Shown here: in pieces, positions 11,106 through 22,200 of the stretch
How the letters are laid out: each line of letters starts with the position of its first letter
Numbering within the stretch: the stretch's first letter is position 1
Source: Lunularia cruciata
Taxonomy: Eukaryota; Streptophyta; Marchantiopsida; Lunulariales; Lunulariaceae
NCBI GenBank assembly: GCA_948567375.1
Contig: OX419761.1
Location: forward strand, 622,501 to 686,500
Direction: 5' to 3'
DNA length: 64,000 nucleotides
The notes under the pieces: generated by a model
What the model was told of the DNA's origin: nothing
Databases searched by the model: none
What the model saw: the letters and a program-made list of their open reading frames with translations, nothing else
Position numbers and translations under genes: made by a program

Positions 11106-12875
11106 CTACTCTGCCCACCGAATTTGGCGATGAGCTAGATCCTTCTGCGTCTCGAGGTAGACTAGAGGTTTGTGGTTTGTCTCTACTACAAATGCCTTCT
11201 TGCCCAGGTAGTGCTTCCAATGCTTGGTTGCTAGAACAATGGCCAGCTCTTCTTGTTCTGTAGTGTGGTAGTTGCGCTCTGCCGGTAACAACTTTTGAGA
11301 GAAATATGCAATTGGATGCCATCCGTCATGCCACTCTTGTTGTAGGACCGCTCCTATTGCTACGCTTGATGCATCTATAGCCAACTTGATTGGACGTTTT
11401 GGGTCATACCACTTCAAGATTGGTGCATGTAGCAAGGCGGCCTTCAATTCTTGAAAGGCCAACTCTTGTGCGGTTCCCCATGTCCACTTCTTCCCCTTGC
11501 CAAGTAGTGCCGTTAAAGGCTGTGCAACCTTGGAGAAGTCCTTGACAAATCTACGATAGAATCCCATCAACCCCAAGAAGCTCTTAAGTTGAGTCTGATC
11601 TTCTAGGGCACTCCATTTTTGAATGACCTCTATTTTATCTGTCAATACTTGAATGCCCTTTGCACTTACTCTATGCCCTAAGTAGTCTACTTCAGACTTG
11701 CCAAACTCACACTTTGAGATTTTGGCGTACAACTGATTTTGTCTTAGAATCTAGAGGACCTCTCGTAGATGTTGTTTGTGTTCTGTCATCGTGCTACTAT
11801 ATACTAAGATATCATCCAACAAGACGATAACAGACTTATCCAAGTATGGACAAAATATGTCATTCATTAGGCTCATGAAAGTGGCAGGTGCATTGGTGAG
11901 GCCAAAAGGCATCACAAGATACTCAAAGTGGCCATACCTGGTTCGAAAGGCAGTTTTGTACACATCCTCCTCCGCAATTCAGATTTGATTATAACCGCTC
12001 CGCAAGTCCAGTTTGGTGAAGTATCTTGCTCCATGGAGTTGGTCAAACAGGTCATCCATGCGAGGTAAGGGGTATTTGTTCTTCATTGTTTGCTGATTGA
12101 GACCCCGATAGTCAATGCACATGCGCATTGTACCATCCTTCTTCTTCACAAACAAGACAGGAGCCCCATATAGTGATACGCTAGGTTGGATGAACCCTTT
12201 CTGTAGCATCTCCTCAATTTGAGTCTTACACTCCTCCAACTCATGAGGTGATAGGCGATATGGGGCCTTACAAGGAGGTGTCTTCCTCGGGAATGTCTCT
12301 ATTTTGTGATCTACTTGCCTTTTAGGTGGTAATCCTGGGGGTAGATCATCGGGAAAGACATCTTGAAACTCATCCACCACATCCTTCAGTTTCTCAGGAA
12401 TTTGTCCCGCGAGTTGTGCACTCTGGACTTCTCTTATTAGACCCATAAAACATCTATCGGTCTTATAGACAGTTGTCGTCCCTACAACATATAGAGGCAG
12501 TTTCTGCTTGTGTGATTTTTCTTTGACCCCAATGATTGACCATTGGTGGGTTCTCACTACTTTCTTTCTCCAATCCACCATTGGGTTATATTGCTCCATC
12601 CATGGCATGCCTAAAATTGCATCATAACGGGCTAATTGTATCACTCGCCACTCAATTGCTTCTTGATATTCTCCTACAGAGAGGGTTACCCGTCTAGGTA
12701 ATGATTTAATCCTCTCTGTTTGCCCATTTGGTAACTCTACTTCTTCACTTCCATCTCTCTCTAGATCCATTCCCAATCTTATTGCAACAGAGCGAGACAA
12801 GAAATTCTCTGTTGCTCCCGGATCTATTAATACTCTCACTTGATTACCTTCTAGGATTCCATTCACGACAATCAA
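11106..12875 (-). pseudogene. Chromovirus protease, reverse transcriptase and RNase H
   Basis: The retropepsin active site is [10 protein letters not shown] (about 12830), with Pro where Ser or Thr is more usual. RT motifs are [30 protein letters not shown] and the catalytic [10 protein letters not shown] (about 11815). RNase H has LAIDASSVAIG, TEQEELAI and ETNHKPL, where Asn replaces the usual Asp of TDH. A TGA after GYNQI (about 11979) and a stop near 11750 interrupt the frame. The stop is explained by a CGA to TGA change. Confidence 0.9.
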
Positions 12876-13021
12876 TTGTGAGGTTGCCTTTTGGGATCTT
12901 TGTGCATTATTCTTCTTCCTTCCCTCGCTTCTCTGCTTCCTTATTGAGCCAGTAAGGCCACGAGGTACATTTACTAGCGATCTTTGTTTTCTGAAGTGGT
13001 TTCCATCTCCTCCTCTTCAAT

Positions 13022-14059
13022 GTGCCTCTCCATGTTGTTCAAAGATCGCCTATACGAAGGCCGAGGGCCTCTAGGGAAACAAGTGCGACAATTGGTAGAT
13101 ATGTGCCCAATACGGCCACAATTGTAACAACAGCGTTGTTCTCCTCGAAACCCTTCTCCTCGTGGGACTCCATCTCTTTGTTCTTCTACCCGTCCTTGCT
13201 CCCCTTGAAGCGGCCGTGCTCCTTGATCTTGGAATCAAAGGTTGCCCAATTCCATCGGTACTGGTCCACCCATGTGTGGCATTTCTGCCTGATAATGTTG
13301 AGGTGGAACTACTCTTTCACCTCCACCTAATGCTCTTGCTATTCTCTACGCACAAGCAATGGCTTCAAATACCGTGTGAGGGTTTTGCACCATGACTTCT
13401 TGGCGAATCCGCTCTTTCAACCCTTGTTTGAAATTGTCAAGAGCCTCTGCTGGACTCATGTCGGTAATTGCAACTTGTAGATCCAGAAATGCCTCTACAT
13501 ACTCTTGGACGCTATTCTTCTGTCTCAATCCCCATAGTCGGGTTCGAGCCATCTGCACAGAATCCACCGATTGGAAATTCTTTAGGTGTCCTTCTTGCAT
13601 TGCTGTCCATGTGACCTCCCTTCTCTCGGCCAGCATGGATTGTTCCCAAGCATCATACCATGTGAGCGCTTTATCGGTCAAGTACCCACATGCAAACACA
13701 CTTGCAGCATGCTCTATGATCTTTGTTGAGAACAATTGGAAATATTGATTCATTCTTGAGATCCAATTTTCCACTACTCCCATTGTACGCTGCCCCTTGT
13801 AAGGCTTGATGTTGCAGGTCTTCTTCATCCGGAGTAGCAATATGGCTTTATCGTTGATAGGGTTTGTAGGCACGGGTGCCTCTCCAAGTACTTCGATCGC
13901 AGGTACTGGGTTTTGAGACGGCTCTTCTCCTTGCATGGCTTGATCGTTCCTGAGGATCTGCACTTGACTTTATAATGTCTCCATGGTCATCTTAATCTCT
14001 TGAAATTCATTCAACATCCCTTGCATTCCTTGCACCAGCTCTTGCAACTACGAATCCAT
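13022..14059 (-). pseudogene. Chromovirus Gag with zinc knuckle
   Basis: The frame starts at ATG 14059 (MDS, then a TAG where CAG or similar is expected). The capsid-like retrotrans_gag region lies at about 13346-13850, with motifs NWISRMNQYFQLF, LTWYDAWEQS and LWGLRQKNSVQEYVEAF. A CX2CX4HX4C zinc knuckle (CYNCGRIGHISTNC) lies at about 13085-13130. A few stops are present. Confidence 0.88.
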
Positions 14060-14647
14060 GGTTCCTGTAACACCCAATTGCTAACGTCTACTTCAATATA
14101 GAGTCAATATAATCACTCTGGAAGGCGCACAAACTATCGGAACTACCATTGGGACCTCAGAAGCTATCACTTGTTGATAATACTCCTCACCAAAATTCCT
14201 AACCACAAAATCTCTAACATCACTTTCGGCCTCACTACATAACGGATTTCTACTTGAGTGTTGAAAGGGAGGGGATTTGGGACATTCATATCCATGTTAT
14301 CATAATAGAATGTAGATCGTTAAATCCCACTCTCTGTCATATCACCATAGGTAGAATCACCGGGTTTGGTGAGTTCATCACTCTGTCCATGAATTCCGCA
14401 CCAAAGTGATAAACTAGCAATACCCTCATCTGCTCACGCTGGATGTACATAACCTTGATGTGGAATGGGTTTGAAAATGGAAAGTTAGGTGCGGGAAATT
14501 GTCCCCCCGGTGCATCCATCCCATCTGCTCTCTAACACACTTCCTAAGTCTAGCGATTACTCTATATTCTCCACCTCAAATTACTCAATTTCAGTAGTTC
14601 GTGCTATTCCAAGAAGGGTGATCCACTCTCTTGGACTAGAACACTCA
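14060..14647 (-). other. Chromovirus 5' leader
   Basis: This is the about 590-bp untranslated leader between primer site and gag. It holds a 60-codon minus-strand ORF at 14337-14519 (starting MDAPGGQFPAPNF) that I do not recognise. It could be an upstream ORF or chance. Confidence 0.7.
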
Positions 14648-14658
14648 CTCTGATACCA
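14648..14658 (-). other. Primer binding site, tRNA-iMet type
   Basis: On the minus strand TGGTATCAGAG follows the 5' LTR end (GGAGTATTACA) after one spacer base. It is complementary to the 3' end of plant initiator-Met tRNA, the standard primer for chromoviruses. Confidence 0.92.
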
Positions 14659-14659
14659 T

Positions 14660-15118
14660 TGTAATACTCCGAGGACAAGAGAAGAGAGAAAACACAGATT
14701 GCACACTCAAACATTCGATGCCCCAAGGGAGCACCTTCTCTTTATTATATAGACAAAGAGGATCTCCTCCAAGGAAGCTCCACCATAGGATTAGTGACAC
14801 ATATAGGTGACATGTCAGCAAGCTCCACCCTTGGATTACTTACTTGGATGGGTGACCTGTCTGGTCTAGGTCCTATCTGGTTGGTCAAACAAGCTTTGAC
14901 CGGAGGGAATCTTTTAGGGAATCTTCTTGTAAGAATCTTGGAATCACATGAGTTAGGTACTGTTGGAAAGCTCTTGATGAGACAAAGCAGGGGGGAGGGA
15001 AGGCCAGCCTTTCCTCTGTTGGGGGGGGGGGGAATCTGCACATCATATATAACATCATTCTAGAAGTTACCAAACCAAATTTCACATCTAGATCATATGG
15101 CTAACCCTTGGTATTACA
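14660..15118 (-). mobile_element. Chromovirus 5' LTR
   Basis: This 459-bp LTR runs TGTAATACCAAGGG to GGAGTATTACA on the minus strand. It carries a TATA-like run (about 14745-14752) that matches the 3' LTR. Confidence 0.92.
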
Positions 15119-16467
15119 CTGTACCCAAAGAAAAGAAGATTGCAGTATAGCAAGGAGTTCGTTCAAGACGTAAGGCAAAGTGTGAAGCGGGGCCAAGTAA
15201 AGCAAAGGAAGAGGTAGGAGAAAGCTCGGGAAGTGAGCCGTCAATTCTGATACAAAGATTGCAGAGGAGAAGGCGAGTATCGAGTGAAGAAGAGGTAAGG
15301 AAGGAGATTTCTATGCAGGAAGAAGTAGTTGCAAGTGAGGGAGTGGAGTACCTGCAGGAAATTGTGTGCCCATTGTTGGTGAAGTTGGAGCGTAAGAAGA
15401 GGAGATGCAATCAACTTGTCCAGAGGTAAAGACTGTATTGCAGGTGTTGGCAAGATTAGAAGAAGAAAACTTGGAGTTGAAGAAGAGTATAACCCGAGGT
15501 GAGGAGGAAAGGGAAGTACTGCAAGTGGAGGCAGTAGAGAGAAGTCAGGTAATTGAAGACCTGAAGAGAGAAGTGAGTTATCGAGAAGATCTTGTTAAGA
15601 AGAGTGACATAGCAAGAGAGAGACAAGTAGCGGAATACGAGATCTTGAAGCAGCAGTTTGCTGATTCACGACTAGAAATTATCCATGCTATGACAAGGGT
15701 AGCAGAGAAAGAGCAAGAGCTCGATAGAGTGATGGAGAGTGTGGAAGAGAAGAGACAACTGTTGCAACGGGAGTTGAAAGTGAGATATAGAGAAGAGGAA
15801 CGATTACGATAGTTACTTTGTTATCAAGAGGAGAAGGTTGTACAAAAGGAGAAGGAAAAGGAGACGGTGAAAGCCGAGTTCGAAGCGGAGTTGGCAATGT
15901 ACAGGGAGGACTGGCTTGCAGATCAATAGCAAGAGAGGAAGATGAGATCAGAGCCGTTGAAGGAGATTGTCCTCAGGATGAATGCGATGTTGAGTACAGA
16001 GGCCAACATTCAAATTGAAGAGACGAGGCTGCACAAGTTGAAGTTGTTAGTGCAGGAGACGAGGTAAAGATAGGCAAAAGACACAGATATGAATGCCTTG
16101 TTGATTAGTCTCAGAACTTGTGTAGACAAAAAGATCTTAGAAGTAGAAGACAATATTGCAATTAGATTAGACTTAGTGAAAATAGAGATAGAAAAGCTTC
16201 GGAAGGATGTTAGAGCAAAAAAAAGTAGATAACATAGGAGTACAAATGTCTTTGGAGTTACTATTGGAGACATTAGAGAAGAATGGGTCGGGAGATAAAG
16301 AGTTAGATAGAGTACCCACTAGTGGAATTTCAGATCAGAAAAGAGAATTGTTGGATCTGGTAGAAGAAGTAGAAGATATGAAACCCGAGGATAGAGTAGT
16401 AGGAAGTAAAGTTACTTTGGGTTTGGGTTTAAAAGCCAAGGAAGAAGTAGACATCAGATCGGAGTAG
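15119..16467 (+). pseudogene. LTR-encoded ORF (E2 3' LTR), C-terminal coiled-coil part
   Basis: This continues the ORF split at 9066. The open segment 15405-15812 is an almost uninterrupted coiled coil (RLEEENLELKKS, ERSQVIEDLKREV, EQELDRVMESVEEK). After TAG at 15810 the coiled coil continues to about 16060. A conserved C-terminal module follows (VQMSLELLLETLEK, then GSGDKELDRVP) and ends at TAG 16465. One-base changes and several TAG/TAA codons (about 15928, 16066) break it. Copies at 27.9, 51.6, 36.1, 38.7 and 57.2 kb carry the same C-terminal module. Confidence 0.75.
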
Positions 16468-17257
16468 TAACAGTTTTGAGATTTGAAGAGGCAGATATGA
16501 AGAGGTGCATTGTCATTTTGGATCTGTAGGTTAGAAGAGTTGTTGTAGAACGGTATAGTTGTTAGAATTGTGGATTGCTTCACTACTTAAGAGTGGCATT
16601 TGCAGTATCATGTTGTTCAGTGCTCACTATTTCTGAGAATAGATAAAGCAAAGTGTTGTGAAGCAATGCTCGTCGCTTGAGCTTGATTTTGAGTATCAGC
16701 TTTGCAATTGTGTTTGTGAGTGTGTGAAGAAATTCAAAGTGCAAGTCAGTGTGTTTGTTGGATGTTGGATTCCACAGCCTTGATCTTCATTCTGTGTGTT
16801 TGATCTTGAGTGAAGTGCAATCAAAGCAATGCCTTGATAGATCTGAGAGGAATTGTAGTGTTGGTAGTATTCTGCATTTGTGAGTGGAGTGCAAAGTTGA
16901 TGTGAAGTAATTTCGATCAAGGAAGTTGTGCCTTTAGTGGAGGGTTGGAACACAATTCTGAAGCAAAGTCGTTTTGCAGTGAAGTGCCGTTTTCGGGAGA
17001 GCGTGAATCATCACAATCAAGATTGTTTGGAAAGATTTGATGGAGTTGTGATTGAGTGTGAATTCGTGATAAGACTGTGAATCAGAGCTTGTTACTCTCT
17101 TCTGGGTGTGGTTTCTACCTGAGAGATTAAAGACGCAACCAAGAAGAACTGAAATTGTAACTTTGCTTTGTATTTGACCAATTCTGACTTGTATCTCTAC
17201 GGGAACAAACTTTACTTACCCAATTACCGCAAAAGTGATATTTGTTGGGTTGTCACA
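16468..17257 (+). other. E2 LTR 3' noncoding part
   Basis: About 790 bp follow the LTR ORF with no supported gene. The stretch is conserved among all giant LTRs (for example TTTCTACCTGAGAGATTAAAGACGC near 17110 and GCAAAAGTGATATTTG near 17229). It would hold the U5 end and any poly(A) signal; I cannot place the cleavage site. Confidence 0.7.
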
Positions 17258-17574
17258 GTTGCCAATCAGGGAGGAGGATAAGTCCAAGACAGCATCCAAA
17301 TCATGGATCTCATGGACTCAAATTACATCCTAGGGAGGGTAGGTTCTTCCACAAGCACTATCTACCCCAAAGGACTTGGTGTTCAGCATACCAAGGTGGA
17401 GGCTATTGCATGTATTCCTTGGCCTACGGATGTGAGCAGAGTGGGAGCATTCCTTGGGTTGGCAAATTTCTATTGCTACTATGTTAGAGGATTTAGTGCC
17501 ATTGCCAAGGCCTTGACAAAGCTTACTAAGCTTACATAGGAGTGGTGTTGGGGAGATGAGCAGGAGAGAGCTTT
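17258..17574 (+). pseudogene. DNMT-family copy 3, right part: RT fragment
   Basis: It resumes copy 3 after E2: LPIREEDKSKTAS, then a jump to the end of RT (GVQHTKVEAIACIPWP, then AFLGLANFY and the connection-like ALTKLTKL). The catalytic palm segment with the YMDD-type motif is missing between them. It ends at QERAF, where copy 1 begins with TGTCACGCC at 17575. Confidence 0.85.
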
Positions 17575-19272
17575 TGTCACGCCATTTGTAGTTCCGCATC
17601 TAGATGCTCGGACACTGGAGTTCCAGTGATGGTAGTTAGAGTTATTCTAGCTGTTTCTCAGGGACTACTTTCCGACGGTTAGATTTCGTGTTCGGGGTAC
17701 TGACTTCACGGTGGGGCCCACCGTCACTTTGCACCGTTTGCACCGTCGAGTGTGCCGTCAGCGGGACCATTAGGGTTTCAGGGCTAGCTCGAGTCCAGGG
17801 GGTATAGTTTCGAAGTGAGCTCCAGAGAGCTCACTTCTCTGATGTTGAGCCTTCGAGTTCCTGGCTATGGTGGACAGAGGCCGGCGAGCGTCACCTGGAT
17901 TCTCTATGCTTGAGTGGGTGTGGCTTGACTGTAATCAGTGCCCAGTTGTTGGCAGTTTATAGAGTGACAGATCAAGTACTGATCTGAGTTGAGTTGAGTT
18001 GAGAATGTTAAGCAATCTGATTACATCAGAGAAGTGAAGTCAGGGGGAAATCGGATGCAGGAACATTGAGTGTTGGTGGTATCTCCAAGCTCGGTGGATC
18101 GTGGTAGCTCGATTCAGGTTCTGTGTTTCCCTAGTGTGCAGAACTCATGTAGTTGATGCAAATTTGGCAGTTAGGCGGACGGTGTGCGGAAGCGCTGGCC
18201 AAATTTCGAGCAAAGAAGAAGCAATTTTCGAGCAGTGTTGTGATTTTGAGCTCAGGAGGTGAAGGCAGGACCAATTTGCTGCGAGTTGGGCTCAGAAAGT
18301 GAAATTGAAGGTGGAGTTGGAAAGCTCTTCTCATGAAATTGTGATTTGGAAAAACCCGTTTTGTCAATTTGGCTCGAGTGGAAAGTTAGCGGGGGATTTG
18401 GCGGACATCCATCTTTCGGGTTTACGTCAGATTTACGTCAGATTTTGGGCCAGAATTAGAGGAGTTTCGCTGTTTGGCCAGATTTGGAGAACTTTCGCTA
18501 GTTTGGAGGAGTTTCGCAGATTTGGAGAAGATTCGCCAATTTTGGAGGAGGTTCGAAGTGGCAACAAGAAAGGCCTCATTTGGCTGAATTTCGGCGTGAG
18601 GCTTCGAGGCATAGGGCTGTGGGCTATGAGAGGCTACGAAGGCCTAGAAGGGCCAGCAAGCCAGCTTGCTGGCGTGAGGCTAGCTAGTTTAGTGTAGATC
18701 TTGGTCATTGGTTGGCAAAATCTGCCTTTCTTGCTAGATTGTGCGCAACAGGGTTTGACCCCTAGATCTCTTGTTCCTAGATTGGTGCCCTAGCCAACTG
18801 GTCCACCCTCACTTGTTGTCATAGTGACTGTGCCATTGTTATCTATACACATGTAGCTTTGGCTAGGAGAGGCAGTTTGATCCCATTCTTGGTGATCCTG
18901 GTAGCTTAGGACTTAGATACGAACTACTCTTATGTCAAATGCCAAATGGTGGCAGAGTCAGTCCCGTGTTGTGTTATGAGATGGAGGGTTTTCGTTTAGA
19001 TTTCTTGTGATTGGATCCCCTCCATTCTCTGCTTCCTGTTTGTGCACCACGTTTGTGTGAGGTGCCTTGACTTTTGAGCGTTGGTGCTCTGGTGTGCTCT
19101 CGGTGGTGAGGCTGGAGTGATGACCAGTCAGACTACCTTTGTTTCTCTCCGGTGAGGCAGGAAGTGATGACCTGCAGACCGTGAGAGTGCGTGTTATGAT
19201 GGCAGGTTACAGGTTGCCCTTCCCCTAGTGTAGTTATCTCGGTTAGAGTTACATTAGTGGGTGGTGTTTTAG
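17575..19272 (+). other. Copy 1 5' LTR-like region and leader
   Basis: It begins TGTCACGCCATTTGTAG and is shared with 25270 and 46777. It includes GAGTTGAGTTGAGTT repeats (about 17985-18004) and a stretch (18300-18700) rich in TTTCGC/TTCGAG motifs. A possible degenerate iMet-type primer site, TGGTGGCAGAGTC, lies at about 18950, with the same site at about 48102 in copy 2. I cannot fix the LTR 3' border. The ORF at 18299-18697 is not conserved in copy 2 and is probably not coding. Confidence 0.55.
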
Positions 19273-22200
19273 TTGGTGTTGGCACGCGGTGGTGTTGGCA
19301 CTTGGTGGGGCACTTGCGGTTGCGACTTGCTATTGCAATTGGTGGTTCGGGTTTGTTGGTGTGGTTACTTTGTCACGACAGAGTTCTTTGGAGATTCCAG
19401 AGGAGTTAGCCCTGCAGTACGCAGTGGGTTTACTCGGAGTGGTGCTCGGTATCAGCCTGTATCTCAGGTCCCAGTGAGGGAGGAGATTGACTCTGAGTTG
19501 GAGTTCGACACAGGAGCTGATTCAGTTGAGAGTGCACTTGGTGTGTCCGCACCGTTGTTGTGGGACATGGACGAGATTTATGGGGCCTCCAAAGGCCCTA
19601 GGCGTTACTCTGGTATAGTGGGTACCATTGAGTTGGATGACTTCATCCAGGAGTTCGATAGTTGGTGTGATCTGCAGCAGATGCGGAACCCGACTTTGTT
19701 CACACCCTTCATGGCATGGAAGGCGTTGTTTCAGCACTTGGAGGGTCCACCGATGGATGACTACCATGAGTTCAGGAGAGCTCATTTGGAGGAGATTGAG
19801 TTATGGAGACAGTATTGGTCTCCACACTATGTCTCCATCACTTCAGGTTCGGTGGCCAGGAGTAGGTCGGCTGTACCTACGAGTTCTAGCTCGAGTAGTG
19901 TTGGTGGAGCTAGTGGAGGTGCACTAGCTGGAGATAGTGCTACTACGAGTGGAGGTACCGCTGCAGGAGGTGGTGTGGTACCGGGGTTTAACCCCATGGT
20001 GGAGTTCTTCCTATGTTTGAGGCAGAACTACCAGGGAGTGCGGACTGACAAGCTGAGGAGCTTGCAGGAGTTCCAGCGGAAGGCTGGAGAGAGCCTACGT
20101 GAGGCATACACTCGCATGAGGCGGTTGATCAGTTTCACTCAGGGAGTTACTGAGGCCCAGGCAGTCCAGTTTTGGTATGGGATACTAGACAGGGAGTTGC
20201 GACGTAGAGTTCGTGATGCTACGTTGTTGCAGGCTACTTCGCCCACTTTGGCAGTAGTCTTTGGTTTGGCTGAGCGTATTGAGCTCAACATGGTGGAGGA
20301 GAGAGTGGTGACAGCTGGATTTGGTAGAGAGACCTCATCCACGGTTGTGACTTCTTCTAGAGTGCAGCAGAGTGCACCACGCCCAGTTGGTTTTCGAGGA
20401 CAGGGTGGACAGCCCAGATCCTATGGAGCGAGTGGAGGGCCTAGTGGAGTTAGACCCTTACCCTCATTTTTGGGTCAGCAACAGCCAGTGAGTGGTGGTG
20501 TTGCTTGTTGGACTTGTGGTGGACCTCACCATAGGAGAGAGTGTACTCAGGGCAGCGGACCTGATACCTCTGGTGCATCACAGCCAGCACAGAGGCAGTG
20601 TGAGCACTGCCATAGATTTGGTCATACTAGTGACCGGTGTTTTGACCTACACCCGGAGTTACGGAGTGGTAGGGCTGCTATGGCAGGTAGTAGAGGAGCT
20701 CCAGTTCATGGAGGACGAGGTGGTAGAGGTGGTGGTAGAGGATCTACACCTAGTAGGGGTGCAGTACCTGCCCTTACTTCTGACACAGCTATGGCTACTC
20801 GGATTGAGCAGTTGGAGCAGAGATTGGCTAGTATGGCTATTGCTCATAGGAGATCAGATTCAGGTGCTGAGGCTTCCACCTCATATGCTGGTGATAGAGA
20901 TGCTTTGGACTTCATGTGCGGAGCAGCACAGGTGGATGCATTTGCAGCAGTGACTAGGAGTGCAGTACGTGCTCCAGAGCCTAGAGGAGCATCAGTGGAG
21001 TTGGACCCACAGAGAGGAGAGGTTGGGAGACAGGTCAGACTTCCCCAATCTTTCACGTTATCTGAGGCATTGCAGACGACATCCATGGTTCCTAGACGTC
21101 CCAGTGCAGGTGTGGTAGGTGGTGATGGAGTACTTGATGGAGTACCTGCTAGTCAGCCACCTGCTACTACACAGATTGAGTCTAGCATGATGTTGGGGGC
21201 GGCTCAACTGATTATGCGGCATCCTTTATTTTCAGCCAGTGACATGTTTACATTGGGAGTGGACCCAGCCCCAGTGTTCCGGTTGGCTGCCACGTTGTGT
21301 GAGAGTAGGGATGGTGCAGTTCCTACTACTAGAGCAGAGGTGGTTGGTAGTGGAGCTGACTTGGTTGAGGAGCATGGGATCCATTCAGCGACCAGTGGTT
21401 TATGGCAGGCAGCAGCGGCTAGACTGGAGGAGTTGCCAGCTCGACCGGCCTTTGAGAGAGTGCGGTTTACACCTGGTGTTGTCTTATTGGATAACCAGAG
21501 GGGGATCTTTTGTTTGGTAGGACCTTCAGGGAAGGTCTATACACCACAGAGAGTCTTGTTAGACTCTGGTGCGCAGCCCCTTATGTTGGGGAAGGCTGCA
21601 GTTGTTGGTCTGGAGTTACGGAAGATCGATGTGGAGAGGTGTCCATTTCAGATCCAGACATCTCTTGGTGGTGGTTCGACACAGTACATCACACGTGGAG
21701 AGCTTGTTGTCCAGGTTCAGCCTGGTCATCCGACTGATAGCTCGGTGGTGAGAGCTCAGGCTATTGCGACGATAGCTGAGTCCTATGATGTGCTAGTTGG
21801 GGGAGCAGTGTTATACCCTATGGGTTTCAGTATTGACTATTGGGAGGAGACAGCCTCTTATAGACCTGGTTGGCAGTCTGGTGAGGGACGGGTATGTCAC
21901 CTACCAGTACGCTTCAGTAGTGGCAGTCTTGGCCCACTACAGTCCGGGACCATGGCAGCATCAGTTTTGGCTTTCAGCGGTGCAGTTACTTGGCCTGGTG
22001 ACTTGTTGGAGGGGAACGCCCATGCAGAGGATACTCCAATACCAGAGGAGATCACTCGGCTATGGAGTACGAGTGGGATTGTTCCATCCACCTTGGATGT
22101 TCCATTGTGGAGTTCAGAGGAGGCATTGCAGCAGCATGCAGATCAGTTGGTGCAACAGGCTTGGAGTGGAGCCTTCGTACCATCAGGGGATGAGTGTGAG

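Larger units (their letters stand above)
9067..15118 (-). mobile_element. Ty3/gypsy chromovirus, 6.05 kb, TSD CTGTA
   Basis: This is a complete-length element in minus orientation. It has a 5' LTR (14660-15118), an iMet primer site, one gag-pol frame (14059 to about 9546) ending in a chromodomain, a polypurine tract, and a 3' LTR (9067-9532). CTGTA flanks both ends (9062-9066 and 15119-15123), so the E2 LTR can be rejoined exactly. By eye the two LTRs differ at about 14 positions plus a poly-G length change, roughly 3% divergence. It is therefore younger than E2 but already broken by stops and frameshifts, including TGA in GYNQ(I)* near 11979 where CGA is expected. Confidence 0.95.
4830..17257 (+). 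mobile_element. E2: giant-LTR Ty3 element with large internal deletion, TSD GTTGC
   Basis: The element is bounded by TGTGGTGCC at 4830 and TTGTCACA at 17257. GTTGC occurs directly outside both ends (4825-4829 and 17258-17262), a clean 5-bp TSD inside the RT YHQLP motif of DNMT copy 3. Its parts are a 5' LTR truncated at 7293, only the last about 320 bp of integrase, a polypurine tract, and the 3' LTR, which is interrupted by a chromovirus. The end of the 5' LTR, the primer site, gag, protease, RT, RNase H and most of integrase are missing. It is an old, dead element. Confidence 0.9.
7631..17257 (+). mobile_element. E2 3' LTR, interrupted by a chromovirus (9067-15118)
   Basis: The LTR runs TGTGGTGCCCACA to GGGTTGTCACA. 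Without the nested chromovirus and one TSD it is about 3.57 kb; a further deletion of about 230 bp near 8897 accounts for most of the shortfall from 3.8 kb. It shares with the 5' LTR a one-base insertion in the ORF (about 8446 here, about 5640 there), absent from the solo LTRs at 27166 and 50848. This confirms that the two LTRs belong to one insertion. Confidence 0.85.

Noticed and set aside
18299-18697. 132-codon ORF before gag of copy 1
   Set aside because: Copy 2 has the homologous DNA (about 47500-47850) without an open frame, and the composition is repetitive. It is probably leader or LTR sequence.
19273-19566. GTG at 19273 as the true start of the polyprotein
   Set aside because: GTG is merely the first alternative codon after a stop. 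The protein-level match with copy 2 begins near 19370, and the first ATG is at 19567. The true start remains open.
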